From positions 1 through 64,000 of the forward strand of contig JADZCA010000007.1 in NCBI GenBank assembly GCA_020851795.1: a stretch of DNA of 64,000 nucleotides. The letters run 5' to 3'. Within the stretch, counting starts at the first letter, position 1. Every line of letters starts with the position of its first letter. The notes under the pieces were generated by a model that was not told the DNA's origin, made no database searches, and was given only the letters and a program-made list of their open reading frames with translations. Both the position numbers and the translations under genes were made by a program. Positions 25,353 through 35,743 of the stretch are shown here, piece after piece. This DNA comes from Planctomycetota bacterium. Lineage in GTDB: Bacteria > Planctomycetota > PLA2 > JAEUHO01.

Positions 25353-28300
25353 ATGAGAGGGGGGGCGTCGTCGACGAGGCTGGCGGGGGTCGTGCTGTTC
25401 GTGCTCGCGACGGCCCCGGCGCTGGGTCACGCGGACGGCGAAGACGCCGCGGCGATCGTGCGCCGCACCTCGGTGGAGGTGGCCCGAGCCCGCGACCTCG
25501 ACGTCGCGGTCGCAGCGGCGACGGAGGGGGTGGACGCGCTCGCGCGGCTCGGGCACGTGGACGACGACCACGCGGCGGCGCTCTACGGGGTGCTCGCGAC
25601 CGCGCTCGCGGCACGCGACGGGCGGCTCTACGACGGGGCGGCGCCCGCTCCGGCGCACCTGACGGCGCGAAAGGTCCGCCCTGCGGATCCCGGGCCCGGC
25701 GAGTCGGGCCCTTTGCGCCCGTCGTGGCTCGTCGCCGGCCCTGCGCTCGCGCTCTACGATCGGGCACTCCTGAGGTCCGACGGGTCGATGCGACCGGTGG
25801 GACGGGGCAACGGGACGGCGGAACGGGCGGCGTCGCTGTTCGCCCAGGTCGGTGACCCCGTCCGGGCGGCGAGGACGCGGATCGCCCTCGCCGCGTCGTG
25901 GGTCGAAGAGCTCCGCCGCGCCGACAACTCGATCATGGTGCGCGACTTCCCCCTGCTCTCGGCCGCGCATGCGCTCGGCGCGTGCGGGCCGGACGCCGAG
26001 CACCTGGCGGAGTGGCGAGAGCTCCGGCGGCGGGTGGACGAGGCCCTCGATGTGCTCGCGGCGCGGGCCGACCGACTGCGCGCGAGGGCGGGCGGGCACG
26101 CCAGCTACGCGGAGGTGCTCGGTTCGCTGCGGCTCGCGAGCGCGCGCATCCGTCCCCACGACGAGGCGGGGCGTCGCGCCGCGCTCGACGACGTGGGCGT
26201 CGTCCGCGACGTGGCGGGCGCGCAGCTCCGAGCTCTCCCGGGTGACCAGACCTTCCTCTCGCACCTCGAGGACGCGGCGAAGCTCGAGGTCGAGCTCTGC
26301 CGCGACGTCGGGGACGGCGCGGGGATGCGGGCGGCGCTGGAGCGGTTGGGGGCGCGGTTCGCGACCGACGCGGCGTGGCAGCAGGCCGACGGGCGGGCGA
26401 AGCTCGCGGAGTTCCCGTCGCTCGGGACGCCGTGGGCCGACGTCGCGGTGCTCGAGGCGCTCGCGGTCGCCGTCGCGGACCGGGACCCGGCGAAGGCCGT
26501 CGCGGCCCGGCTCTCGGCCGTGCGGGCGCTGCCGCCGACGGCGTTCACGCAGGCCACGGTCGCCGCCGTGGCGTCGGACCCGACGCTCCCGGCCCGCGTC
26601 CGGTTCGGGGCCCGTCTCGACGAGGCGCGTGTCGCCTTCGGCCGCGCGCGCCTCGACGAAGGCCGCGCGGCGCTGGAGGCGGCGCGGGCGGTGGCGACGG
26701 GCACGCCCGACCTCGACGCCGACCTCCCCTCGCTGGCGTGGGCGCTCGAGTGCCGGCGCATCGGTCGGACCGGTGAAGCGCTCGACGCGTGCATGGCGAT
26801 CCTTCGCGTGCGACCCGAGCACGTCATGCCGACGAGCTGGACGGGGACACGCGCCGCGGTGACCGCGGCGCAGCTCTTCGCCGCGACCGCGAACTACGAC
26901 GCCGCGCACGCGGTCGTGGACCGGCTGGTCGCCGCGCTCCGCAAGGACGCGCCGCTCCACCGGGCGCTCGCCGCGCCGGCGGGCCCCGCGGAAGGCCCGA
27001 CGGCGTCGGCCTATGCCGCCGCGGTGGACCTCTCGGGCCTGCGCGACCTCTGCGACCAGCTCGGTCGCGCCGACGACGCGGGGTACTTCGCGGGGCCGAT
27101 CGGCGCGCCGTTGGCCCGCCCCTTCCCGACGGCGTTCGACCGGCTCGCGCAGGGCGACGTCGCGGCGGCCGTGGACGCGGCGCGCACGGACCGCGGCGTC
27201 GGCACGGAGGCGCCCGTCGTCCCCGGCGACGCCCGCATGGTGCTGGCCGACGTGCTCCTCTCGGCCGGGGAGAGCGAGGAGGCTAGGGCGGTCGTCGAGG
27301 AGGTGGACCGCGCGATCCGAGCGCGCGCCAGCCCCGAGGGCGCGTCCCACGAGCTCCGCGTCGGGGTGTGGGCGCAGACGCGGCTCGCCGAGCTCGCGGC
27401 GTCCCGGGGCGACCTCGCGGCGGCGCGGGCGCACGCCAACCGGGCGCGCGCCCTCGTGCGTCTCACCGACGTCGTCGCGCGCGACGACCACGACCCCGAG
27501 CGTCGGCGGTGGGCGCGGCGGGACCCCGCGGCCTCGCCCGGCGACCGCGTGGGGCTCGACGCCGCCGAGACGCTGTTCCGGCGCGTCCCCCTCCTGCTCG
27601 CGCGGCTCCTCGTGGCCGACGGCCTCCCCGACGAGGCGCGCTACGTCCTCGAGGCCGAGCTTCGCATCCACGACGGCGCGGTGCCGGTCGAGGTCCCCGA
27701 CCGGGCCGCGATCCTCGTGCTCCTCGGTCGCGTGGAGGCGTCCACGGGCGCGGTGGCGAGCGCGCGCGGCCACCTGCGCGAGGCGGTCGCGCTGCTCGAC
27801 CGCAGCCGGGCGCGGGCGCCGTCGGAGCTCGTGGAGGCGCTCGTCGCGGTGGGGGACGTCGAGCACGGCGCCTCCGCCGTGGAGGCGGCGCTCGGGGCCT
27901 ACACCCGAGCGTCCGACGTCGCACGTCGCGAGCTGTCCGCGTCCCATCCGCTGGCCATCCACGCGAGCGTCGGGCGGGCACGCTGCCTCGCGGCCGCCGG
28001 ACGCGTCGACGAGGCGGTCTCCGCGCTGCGCGCGGTCGTCGGCGACGTCGCGTCGAGGAACGCGCGACTCCTCCCCGCGGCGCCCTCCGGCGAGCGGGCT
28101 GGCCTCCTGCGGGTGACCGCGGAGGTCACCGACGCGTGGTGCGGGGTCTCCGAGGCCCTCCCGCTCGCGGGGTACGAAGAAGTGCTCCGGCTCCGGGGCA
28201 GCTCGACCGACGCGGTGGCGGCCGAGACGCGCGCCTTCACGGCGGCCGACGGTGCGGGGCGGGCACGCCACGTCGAGCTGCGTGCGCGCCGCCGCGAGCT

Positions 28301-29687
28301 CTCGGCCCTGACCCTCGACGAGATCGGGCGTGGGTGGAGGCGCGTCGCGTGGGCGGACCGCGTCGGGCAGGCGGCGGCGCGCGTCGACGACGCGCTGCGC
28401 AAGGTGCTGGCCGCCGATCCGACGCTCGCGACCGAGCTGCGGCGCGCGTCGGCGCCGCTCGCCGAGATGCGGGCCGCGCTGGGACGCGCGGAAGCGCTCG
28501 TGGACGTGGTGCGGGGCGGGACGGTCTACCGGGCGTGGGTGGTGCGGCGGGAGGGCCCCGTGCGGCGCGTCACGATCGGGCCCGTCGAGGCGGTGGACGA
28601 GGCGCTGCAGCGGCTGCGCGACGCCGTGCACGAGGAGGCGTCGGAGGAGACCGAGGCCTACCGGTCGGCGGTCGCGCAGGCGCGCCGCGTGGCGTGGGCT
28701 CCCGTCGCGGACCTGCTCGGTGCGGACGTCTCGACGGTGCATCTCGTGCTCGACGGCGGGTACGCAGCCGCGCCCGTCGAGCGGATCCCGCACCGAGAGG
28801 GGGGCGCCGCGCTCGCGACGGTGCTGCGCGTCGCACGGCAGCCGACGGTGACGTCGGTCCTCCCGGCGGGCGGCGCCGTGGGGCGGGGCGCGCTGCTGGT
28901 GGGGGACGTGGACTTCGACCTCGCGTTCCGACCGGGACGTCCGGCCGTGACCGGTCCGTCGCCGTCGCGGCTGCTCGCGCGGGTGCCCGGCCTGCGACCC
29001 TTCACCCGGCTCCCCGCGACGGTCGCCGAGCTGAAGGCGATCCAGGCGATCTTCGGCGCACGCGCGGGCGGGGTGCGGACGGACACCCTGGTCGAGGACC
29101 GGGCCTCGGAGGCGGCGTTGCGCGCGGCCGTCGCGGGGCGGGCGTTCGTCCACCTCGCGACCCACGGCTTCGTCCGGGCCGAGCTGGCCGCGCCCATCGC
29201 GCTCCGCGACGACCTCTCGGCGTACCTTCGTCCGGGCATCGAGCGTTTCGCGTTCCAGGTCGATCCGCTCGCCGCGTCGGGTCTCGCGCTCGCGGGCGCG
29301 AACGCGCGCGAGCGGGCGGACGACGACGACGGGATCCTGACCGCCCGGGAGGCGACCGAGCTCGACCTCCGCGGCGCGAGGCTCGTGGTGCTCTCCGCCT
29401 GCGACACCGCCCGCGGCATCGCCGTCGCGGGCGAGGGGCTCGTCGGGCTCGTCCAGGCGTTCCGGGCCGCGGGCGCGCGCAGCGTCGTGGGGTCGCTGTG
29501 GCCGGTGGACGACGCGGTCACGGCGGAGCTGATGCCTCGCCTGTACGACGCGTTGCTCGAGCGGGACCGCACGGTGCCCGAGGCGCTCGCGGAGGCGACG
29601 CGGCGGCTGGCCGCGGAGCGGGGGGGCAAGGCGGCGCTCCCCCCGCGCCACCTCGCGGCGTTCGTCGCGTTCGGCACGGGTCGCTGA
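25353..29687 (+). CDS. Large secreted TPR-CHAT domain protease
   Basis: Predicted 1444-residue exported protein with signal peptide RLAGVVLFVLATAPALGHA. Some 1000 residues of Ala-rich helical repeats resemble TPRs (for example VLLGRVEASTGAVASARGHL, LAIHASVGRARCLAAAGRVD). The C-terminal CHAT domain carries the catalytic His in LATHGF (H1271) and the Cys in LSACDTARG (C1350), followed by VGSLWPVDD. Both catalytic residues are intact. It shares architecture with the protein at 259-3237 but is about 450 residues longer. The 3' end runs directly into a tandem repeat derived from the end of boxB on the other strand. Substrate and trigger are unknown. Confidence 0.87.
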   Translation: MRGGASSTRLAGVVLFVLATAPALGHADGEDAAAIVRRTSVEVARARDLDVAVAAATEGVDALARLGHVDDDHAAALYGVLATALAARDGRLYDGAAPAPAHLTARKVRPADPGPGESGPLRPSWLVAGPALALYDRALLRSDGSMRPVGRGNGTAERAASLFAQVGDPVRAARTRIALAASWVEELRRADNSIMVRDFPLLSAAHALGACGPDAEHLAEWRELRRRVDEALDVLAARADRLRARAGGHASYAEVLGSLRLASARIRPHDEAGRRAALDDVGVVRDVAGAQLRALPGDQTFLSHLEDAAKLEVELCRDVGDGAGMRAALERLGARFATDAAWQQADGRAKLAEFPSLGTPWADVAVLEALAVAVADRDPAKAVAARLSAVRALPPTAFTQATVAAVASDPTLPARVRFGARLDEARVAFGRARLDEGRAALEAARAVATGTPDLDADLPSLAWALECRRIGRTGEALDACMAILRVRPEHVMPTSWTGTRAAVTAAQLFAATANYDAAHAVVDRLVAALRKDAPLHRALAAPAGPAEGPTASAYAAAVDLSGLRDLCDQLGRADDAGYFAGPIGAPLARPFPTAFDRLAQGDVAAAVDAARTDRGVGTEAPVVPGDARMVLADVLLSAGESEEARAVVEEVDRAIRARASPEGASHELRVGVWAQTRLAELAASRGDLAAARAHANRARALVRLTDVVARDDHDPERRRWARRDPAASPGDRVGLDAAETLFRRVPLLLARLLVADGLPDEARYVLEAELRIHDGAVPVEVPDRAAILVLLGRVEASTGAVASARGHLREAVALLDRSRARAPSELVEALVAVGDVEHGASAVEAALGAYTRASDVARRELSASHPLAIHASVGRARCLAAAGRVDEAVSALRAVVGDVASRNARLLPAAPSGERAGLLRVTAEVTDAWCGVSEALPLAGYEEVLRLRGSSTDAVAAETRAFTAADGAGRARHVELRARRRELSALTLDEIGRGWRRVAWADRVGQAAARVDDALRKVLAADPTLATELRRASAPLAEMRAALGRAEALVDVVRGGTVYRAWVVRREGPVRRVTIGPVEAVDEALQRLRDAVHEEASEETEAYRSAVAQARRVAWAPVADLLGADVSTVHLVLDGGYAAAPVERIPHREGGAALATVLRVARQPTVTSVLPAGGAVGRGALLVGDVDFDLAFRPGRPAVTGPSPSRLLARVPGLRPFTRLPATVAELKAIQAIFGARAGGVRTDTLVEDRASEAALRAAVAGRAFVHLATHGFVRAELAAPIALRDDLSAYLRPGIERFAFQVDPLAASGLALAGANARERADDDDGILTAREATELDLRGARLVVLSACDTARGIAVAGEGLVGLVQAFRAAGARSVVGSLWPVDDAVTAELMPRLYDALLERDRTVPEALAEATRRLAAERGGKAALPPRHLAAFVAFGTGR

Positions 29688-29710
29688 CGCGTCGCCGCGT
29701 CACGTTCGGC

Positions 29711-30159
29711 GTGCGGCGGCTTCACGTACTCGCACGCGAACGGGCGGGGGAACGATCGTGGGGGTCCTCAAGCCTCCGCGGGCCCGAGCCCGCGGCCACC
29801 GTCGGGCAAGGGTGCGGGGCCTGAACGGTCACGGGCCCCGCGTGGAGACGCGAGGCCCGTGCGGGCGGGCTCGGAGCAGCCCGCGGAAGGAAACAGCGCC
29901 GGCCAAGGGGCCGAAACCGTCGCCGCGATTCTTATGCGTGCGGCGGCTTCACGTACTCCCACGCGAACGGGCGGGGGAACGATCGTGGGGGTCCTCAAGC
30001 CTCCGCGGGCCCGAGCCCGCGGCCACCGTCGGTGCAGGCCGCGGGGCCTGAACGACGACGGGCCCCGCGTGGAGACGCGAGGCCCGTGCGGGCGGGCTCG
30101 GAGCAGCCCGCGGAAGGGACGACGAGCCCGCGAAGGGCTCGGTTGCGTGGCCGCGATGC

Positions 30160-30165
<6 letters not shown>
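29711..30165. repeat. Tandem duplication derived from the boxB 3' end
   Basis: Two units of about 227 bp (29711-29937 and 29938-30165) are followed by a partial third copy that is the true end of boxB. Each unit begins with the reverse complement of the boxB C-terminal codons (encoding PFAWEYVKPPHA); the middle copy even retains an in-frame TAA stop. Each unit contains two hairpins: CCGCGGGC/GCCCGCGG with a 4-nt loop, and a GGGCC-n-CGCGT / ACGCG-n-GGCCC stem. The hairpins may end transcription from both sides. The units look about 85-90% alike by eye. No gene is credible within them. Confidence 0.85.
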
Positions 30166-31590
<1,425 letters not shown>

Positions 31591-31651
31591 GGGCTCCTCG
31601 GGGTCCGGTCGGTGGGGCGGGTGGGGATGGGCGTCGGGAGGGGGCGGGGCG

Positions 31652-33325
31652 CTACGTGCGGCGCCAGTCGAACTCGGGGCGCAGCGGCTTGCCGTAGAGC
31701 GAGAGCGCGCCGCGCTCGCCGACCGCGTTGGGGCGGATGAAGATCCAGTTCTGCCAGGCGGAGAGCCGCCCGAAGATCTTGGTCTCGACGGTCTCGGGCC
31801 CGGCGAAGCGCAGGTTCGCCTCCATGCCCGTCAGCCCGTCGGGCGAGAGGCTCGCGCGCTCCTCGACTGCGAGGCGCACCTCGTCGTCCCAGTCGATGTC
31901 GTCCGGGGCGAAGGTCGCCAGCCCCGCGGCGAGCGCGGTGCGCGCGTCCATCGGGCCTTGGTGGCGCAGCGCGGCGTCGGCGCGCGACGGGTCGGCGAGG
32001 AACCGCGTGGCGAGGCGCGAGAGCCCGTTGGCCATCGGGAACCAGCCGCCGTTGGCCGCGGTGGTCTCGACCTGCGTCGCGCCGTCGCCGTCGTCCTTGA
32101 CGTAGAAGCGGTCGGCGGCGAGGGCGAGCTCGAGCATCGTGCCGACGAAGCACGTGCCGGGTGTCGCGAGCGCGTAGAAGGTCTTCGACGTGACGTCCAC
32201 GCGCTTGAGCGTACGGCGCACGTAGCCGAGCACCTCGGCGACGAACCAGTCGTCGGCGGCGCGCGCGAGCACGGCGTCGGTTGTGCGCACGGTCGCCGGG
32301 TCGCCGCGGACCTCGAGCGTCACGAGACCCACCGTCGGCCGGTTGAAGCGCAGGTCGAAGATCGCGTCCTCGAGCTCGCGGAACGCGCGCAGCAGCCACC
32401 AGTCCATGCCGGCCGCGTGCGCGGCGGCGACGGTGGAGGGCACGGGCCCGGTGGGGACCGTCAGGACGAGGCGCGCGAGCCGCGCGTCCGGCTCGACGCG
32501 GTACTCCACGTGGCGGTAGGTCGCGCCGTCGGAGCGGTGCTCGACGCCGAGCGGCGTCCACGCGACGCCGGGGCCCTTGCGGTGCCCCCAGCGGGCCTGC
32601 TGCGACGTCGCGAGCGCGGACAGGCGTGCCTCGACCGCGTCCTTGAAGCGCGAGGAGGGGACCACCTCGTCCACGAGGCCCCACTCCTTCGCGCGACGGC
32701 CCTTGACGCCCTCGGCGACCGTCGAGAACACGTCGGCGAGGTCGCGGCGCACCTTGCGCTTGTCCACGAGGCGCGTGAGGCCGCCCGTGCCGGGCAGCAC
32801 GCCGAGCAGCGGCACCTCGGGCAGGCTGACGGTGCTGTTGCCGTCGTCCTTGAGCCAGATCTCGTCGCAGGCGAGCGCGAGCTCGTAGCCGCCGCCGGCG
32901 CACGGGCCGTTGACCGCGCACACGCTGCGGATGCCGGAGTGCGCCGAGGCGTCCTCGAGGCCCAGCCGCGTCTCGTTGGTGTACTTGCAGAAGTTCACCT
33001 TGAACGCGTGCGTGGACGACCCGAGCATGAAGATGTTGGCGCCCGAGCAGAACACGCGGTCCTTGCCGCTCTGCACGAGCAGCACGCGCACCTCGGGGTG
33101 CTCGAAGCGCAGACGCTGGATCGCGTCGGCGAGCTCGATGTCCACGCCGAGGTCGTACGAGTTGAGCTTGAGCGGGTAGCCCGGGCGCATCCCGCCGTCC
33201 TCCTCGACGTCCATCGTCAGGCGCGCGACGGCGCCCTCGACCGCGAGCCGCCAGTGGCGGTAGCGGTCCGGGGAGGTCTCGAAGCGGATGGGGGCCGCGG
33301 GCGCGGCGGTCTCGGAGTGGGCCAT
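31652..33325 (-). CDS. boxC: 2,3-epoxybenzoyl-CoA dihydrolase
   Basis: Predicted 557-residue cytosolic enzyme of the crotonase superfamily. Typical BoxC features are VRVLLVQSGKDRVFCSGANI in the oxyanion-hole region, CAVNGPCAGGGYELALACDE, SLPEVPLLGVLPGTGGLTRL, and the second half GTMLELALAADRFYVKDD. It opens the ring of the BoxAB product to 3,4-dehydroadipyl-CoA semialdehyde plus formate. The ATG at 33325 is 9 nt downstream of a TACGTT hexamer, and a second promoter, TTGCAG-N16-TATCTT, lies further upstream. Divergent from boxR. Confidence 0.97.
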   Translation of the reverse strand: MAHSETAAPAAPIRFETSPDRYRHWRLAVEGAVARLTMDVEEDGGMRPGYPLKLNSYDLGVDIELADAIQRLRFEHPEVRVLLVQSGKDRVFCSGANIFMLGSSTHAFKVNFCKYTNETRLGLEDASAHSGIRSVCAVNGPCAGGGYELALACDEIWLKDDGNSTVSLPEVPLLGVLPGTGGLTRLVDKRKVRRDLADVFSTVAEGVKGRRAKEWGLVDEVVPSSRFKDAVEARLSALATSQQARWGHRKGPGVAWTPLGVEHRSDGATYRHVEYRVEPDARLARLVLTVPTGPVPSTVAAAHAAGMDWWLLRAFRELEDAIFDLRFNRPTVGLVTLEVRGDPATVRTTDAVLARAADDWFVAEVLGYVRRTLKRVDVTSKTFYALATPGTCFVGTMLELALAADRFYVKDDGDGATQVETTAANGGWFPMANGLSRLATRFLADPSRADAALRHQGPMDARTALAAGLATFAPDDIDWDDEVRLAVEERASLSPDGLTGMEANLRFAGPETVETKIFGRLSAWQNWIFIRPNAVGERGALSLYGKPLRPEFDWRRT

Positions 33326-33369
33326 GGGCGGGAGAACGTACCGGCAGGGGGCCTACGGACGGAGGCGGA

Positions 33370-33412
33370 AAGATACTGCCTTGATCAGGCTCTGCAAGGG
33401 AAGTATACTGCC
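33370..33412. promoter_or_regulatory. Divergent boxR/boxC promoter with direct repeats
   Basis: The plus-strand boxR promoter is TTGATC (33381-33386), 17 bp, TATACT (33404-33409), ending 6 nt before the boxR ATG. On the minus strand, TTGCAG (33392-33397), 16 bp and TATCTT (33370-33375) point towards boxC. The direct repeats AAGATACTGCC (33370-33380) and AAGTATACTGCC (33401-33412), about three helical turns apart, overlap both -10 boxes. They are candidate BoxR operators. Confidence 0.65.
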
Positions 33413-33415
33413 TAC

Positions 33416-34162
33416 ATGCCCCGCCCGGCCGGATCCCCTGCAACGGCCCCGTTGCTCGTCGAGCTCGGGCACGCGGTCCGGGCGCGCCGCCGGCGCCACG
33501 GATTGACGCTCGCCGAGCTGGCGGTGTCCTCGGGTGTCTCCGTGCGCTTCCTGGCCGACGTCGAGGCCGGGCGCGGCAACATCTCGGTGGTGCGCCTCGA
33601 CGACCTCGCGCGGGCGCTCGGCTGCCGCGCCGCCGACCTGCTCGCGCCGCGACCGCCCGTGCGGGTCGCGCTGCTCGGGCTGCGCGGGGCAGGCAAGAGC
33701 ACCGTCGGTCGCTCGCTCGCGGCGGCGCTGCGGGTGCCCTTCGTCGAGCTCGACCAGCGCATCGAGGAGGCTGCGGGCCTGCCGCTCGCCGAGGTGTTCG
33801 CGGTGCACGGCGAGGGGTACTACCGCCGCCTCGAGCGCGAGGCGCTCGACCGCGTGCTCGCCGACGGCGGGCCCTTCGTGCTCGCCGCCGGGGGCGGCCT
33901 CGTGACCGAGGGCGCCACGTACGACCTCCTGCGCCGCACCTGCACGACGGTGTGGCTCAAGGCGCGGCCCGAGGAGCACATGGCCCGCGTCGCGGCGCAG
34001 GGCGACGCGCGCCCGATGGCGCGGCGCTCCGACGCGATGGCGGAGCTGCGCACGCTCCTCGCGGCGCGCACGCCGCTCTACGCGCGCGCCGAGCACGCGG
34101 TCGAGACCACGGGCGTCGCGCCCGAGCGCGTCGTCGAGCAGGTCCGCGCGCTCGTCGCGTAG
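33416..34162 (+). CDS. boxR: BoxR-type regulator (HTH plus shikimate-kinase-like domain)
   Basis: Predicted 248-residue transcription factor. Residues 15-75 form an XRE-type helix-turn-helix (LAELAVSSGVSVRFLADVE, then NISVVRLDDLARALG). From residue 82 onward the protein resembles shikimate kinase: Walker A GLRGAGKST (88-96), VELDQRIEEAAG, FVLAAGGGLV. This arrangement is the known BoxR architecture, in which the kinase-like domain senses benzoyl-CoA and relieves repression of box genes. Its position divergent from boxC supports the assignment. The ATG lies 6 nt after the TATACT box, so the transcript is probably leaderless. Confidence 0.94.
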   Translation: MPRPAGSPATAPLLVELGHAVRARRRRHGLTLAELAVSSGVSVRFLADVEAGRGNISVVRLDDLARALGCRAADLLAPRPPVRVALLGLRGAGKSTVGRSLAAALRVPFVELDQRIEEAAGLPLAEVFAVHGEGYYRRLEREALDRVLADGGPFVLAAGGGLVTEGATYDLLRRTCTTVWLKARPEEHMARVAAQGDARPMARRSDAMAELRTLLAARTPLYARAEHAVETTGVAPERVVEQVRALVA

Positions 34163-34257
34163 TGCGCCGAGACCGCGCGCCCCGACGGGGGCCGGGCAGA
34201 ACCGGCGCTCGACGCGCCTCGTCGGGCGGGAGCGCGGCGGGCTCGCCCGGGCACGAC

Positions 34258-34290
34258 GACGGCCGGCGTCCACGGGGGACGCCGGCCGTC
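34258..34290. terminator. Bidirectional hairpin between boxR and the 34314 gene
   Basis: GACGGCCGGCGTC (34258-34270) pairs perfectly with GACGCCGGCCGTC (34278-34290) across a 7-nt loop. It lies between two convergent genes, as expected for a shared terminator, although no T-tract follows. Confidence 0.75.
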
Positions 34291-34313
34291 GCGAGGGTCG
34301 TACCGGTGGGCGG

Positions 34314-35489
34314 CTACTTGCCCGCGGTCATCGCCTGCAGGGCCTTCTCGAGCGTGAGCACGTCCCAGGGCTTCTCCTGGTTGAGGCGCGCGTAGCGGAG
34401 CTTGCCCTCGGCGTCCACGACCGTGATCTGGTTCTCCCAGCGGATCTTGAGGCCGTCGAGCCAGTCCTGCTTGACCACGATGCTCGGGGGCTGGCGTCCG
34501 CCGAACTCCTTCGCGATCAGCTGCTTGTACCAGTCGATCTCCTGGTCCTCGGTCATCTCGAGCTCGACCTTCATCGTCTGCGGGTTGTACTTCTTGTAGG
34601 TCGCCACGCCGAGCGCGTTGACCTTCCCGCCGAACGACATCGCGACCATCTCGGTGCGCGCGAGCTTGCGGTCCGACATCGCGGTCTGCATGCCCCAGAA
34701 GAAGAGCACCGTCGGCTTGTCCCACGCGGTGGGGGCGTCGGAGGTCCCCACGCTGCGGCTCTGGTCGAGGCCCGGGGCCGCGTTGCCGACCGCGGCGAGC
34801 ACGTCCTTCATCCAGGCGACGTAGGGGTTGTCGGCGAGGTCGGCGCCGTACTTCGTCAGCGCCTCCTTGGCGGCGTCCACGCGGCCCGCCGCGAGGTGGA
34901 CGTCGACGAGGTCGAGCACGCCGGCGACCTTCTTGGCCTCGGCGGCCTTCCCGAACGCCTCGATCGCCTTGTCCTCCTCGTTGGCCATCCGGTGCGCGTG
35001 GCCCTGGATCACCCAGCTGTCGGGGGCGACGGCGGAGGACTCGAACTCCTTGCGGAACGCCTCCGCCGCGGCGACGGTCTTCGCGTAGTCCTTCGTCTTG
35101 AACTGGATCATGATCAGCTCGTTCATCGCGAACTCGCGGTTCTTCTGGTTCGCGCTGACCGCGCCGGCGTCGTCGGACGGGGGCGTCCACCCGAGGAACT
35201 GCGTCAGCACCTCGGCGGCCTTGCCGTACTCCTCGCCGCGGTTCCACATCAGGCCGAGGAAGAAGAGGTCCTTGCCCGCCGTGCCCTTGCCGGACCAATA
35301 CTCCGCGCGCTTGCGGCAGTGCGACGCGCCGCGCGCCTTGCACAGCTTCCAGTCGGCGGCGATCTTCTCGTCGTCGAACTCCTTCTTGGCGGGCTTTTCG
35401 CCGTCCTCGGCCCGGACCGCGGGCGCGAAGGCGAACACCGGGAACACCGCGGCCGCCCCGAGGGCGAGGCGCATCAGCATCGATCGCAT
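34314..35489 (-). CDS. Exported TPR protein with thioredoxin-like C-terminal region
   Basis: Predicted 391-residue exported protein. The ATG at 35489 follows GGAGG and gives a signal peptide (LALGAAAVFPVFAFAPAVRA). Residues about 60-240 are Lys-rich helices with TPR-like spacing (LGLMWNRGEEYGKAAEVL, GHAHRMANEEDKAIEAFGKA). The final 150 residues start with PTVLFFWGMQ and resemble a thioredoxin-like fold (TVLFFW then VNALGVATYKKYN), but the CxxC redox pair is missing. It may be a periplasmic thioredoxin-like binding protein. It is unusually Lys-rich for this GC content. Not assigned to a named family. Confidence 0.65.
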   Translation of the reverse strand: MRSMLMRLALGAAAVFPVFAFAPAVRAEDGEKPAKKEFDDEKIAADWKLCKARGASHCRKRAEYWSGKGTAGKDLFFLGLMWNRGEEYGKAAEVLTQFLGWTPPSDDAGAVSANQKNREFAMNELIMIQFKTKDYAKTVAAAEAFRKEFESSAVAPDSWVIQGHAHRMANEEDKAIEAFGKAAEAKKVAGVLDLVDVHLAAGRVDAAKEALTKYGADLADNPYVAWMKDVLAAVGNAAPGLDQSRSVGTSDAPTAWDKPTVLFFWGMQTAMSDRKLARTEMVAMSFGGKVNALGVATYKKYNPQTMKVELEMTEDQEIDWYKQLIAKEFGGRQPPSIVVKQDWLDGLKIRWENQITVVDAEGKLRYARLNQEKPWDVLTLEKALQAMTAGK

Positions 35490-35576
35490 GGGGACCTCCG
35501 ACCGGGCGGGGACCGCCCGGGACGTGGCGGGGGACCGTACCACCGCGACGGCGTCCCCTCCAAACGGGCGGGACTT

Positions 35577-35630
35577 GGGGGCCCGAACGGGGGCCGGCGG
35601 CGTTCCGGTGCTCGTCGGGGGCCCGAACGG
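35577..35630. promoter_or_regulatory. 14-bp direct repeats in a divergent promoter region
   Basis: GGGGGCCCGAACGG occurs at 35577-35590 and again at 35617-35630, 40 bp apart, between the divergent 35489 and 35744 genes. A TAGGCT -10 box for the rightward gene is at 35686-35691 and a minus-strand TACGGT box lies near 35535. The repeats could be operators. Confidence 0.35.
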
Positions 35631-35743
35631 TCTCCGCGTCCGGCCCCGTGCGCGCCCGGGTATCTCTGGAGGCCCCGGAGGACTCTAGGCTCCGGGTCCC
35701 CGGTGCCCGCCCGTCGGGCATCGACGCCCCGTCGGAGCCGCCC

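Noticed and set aside
24474..29651. A 1725-residue minus-strand open frame
   Set aside because: Arg/His-rich shadow antisense to the TPR-CHAT gene, whose own frame has a signal peptide and catalytic motifs.
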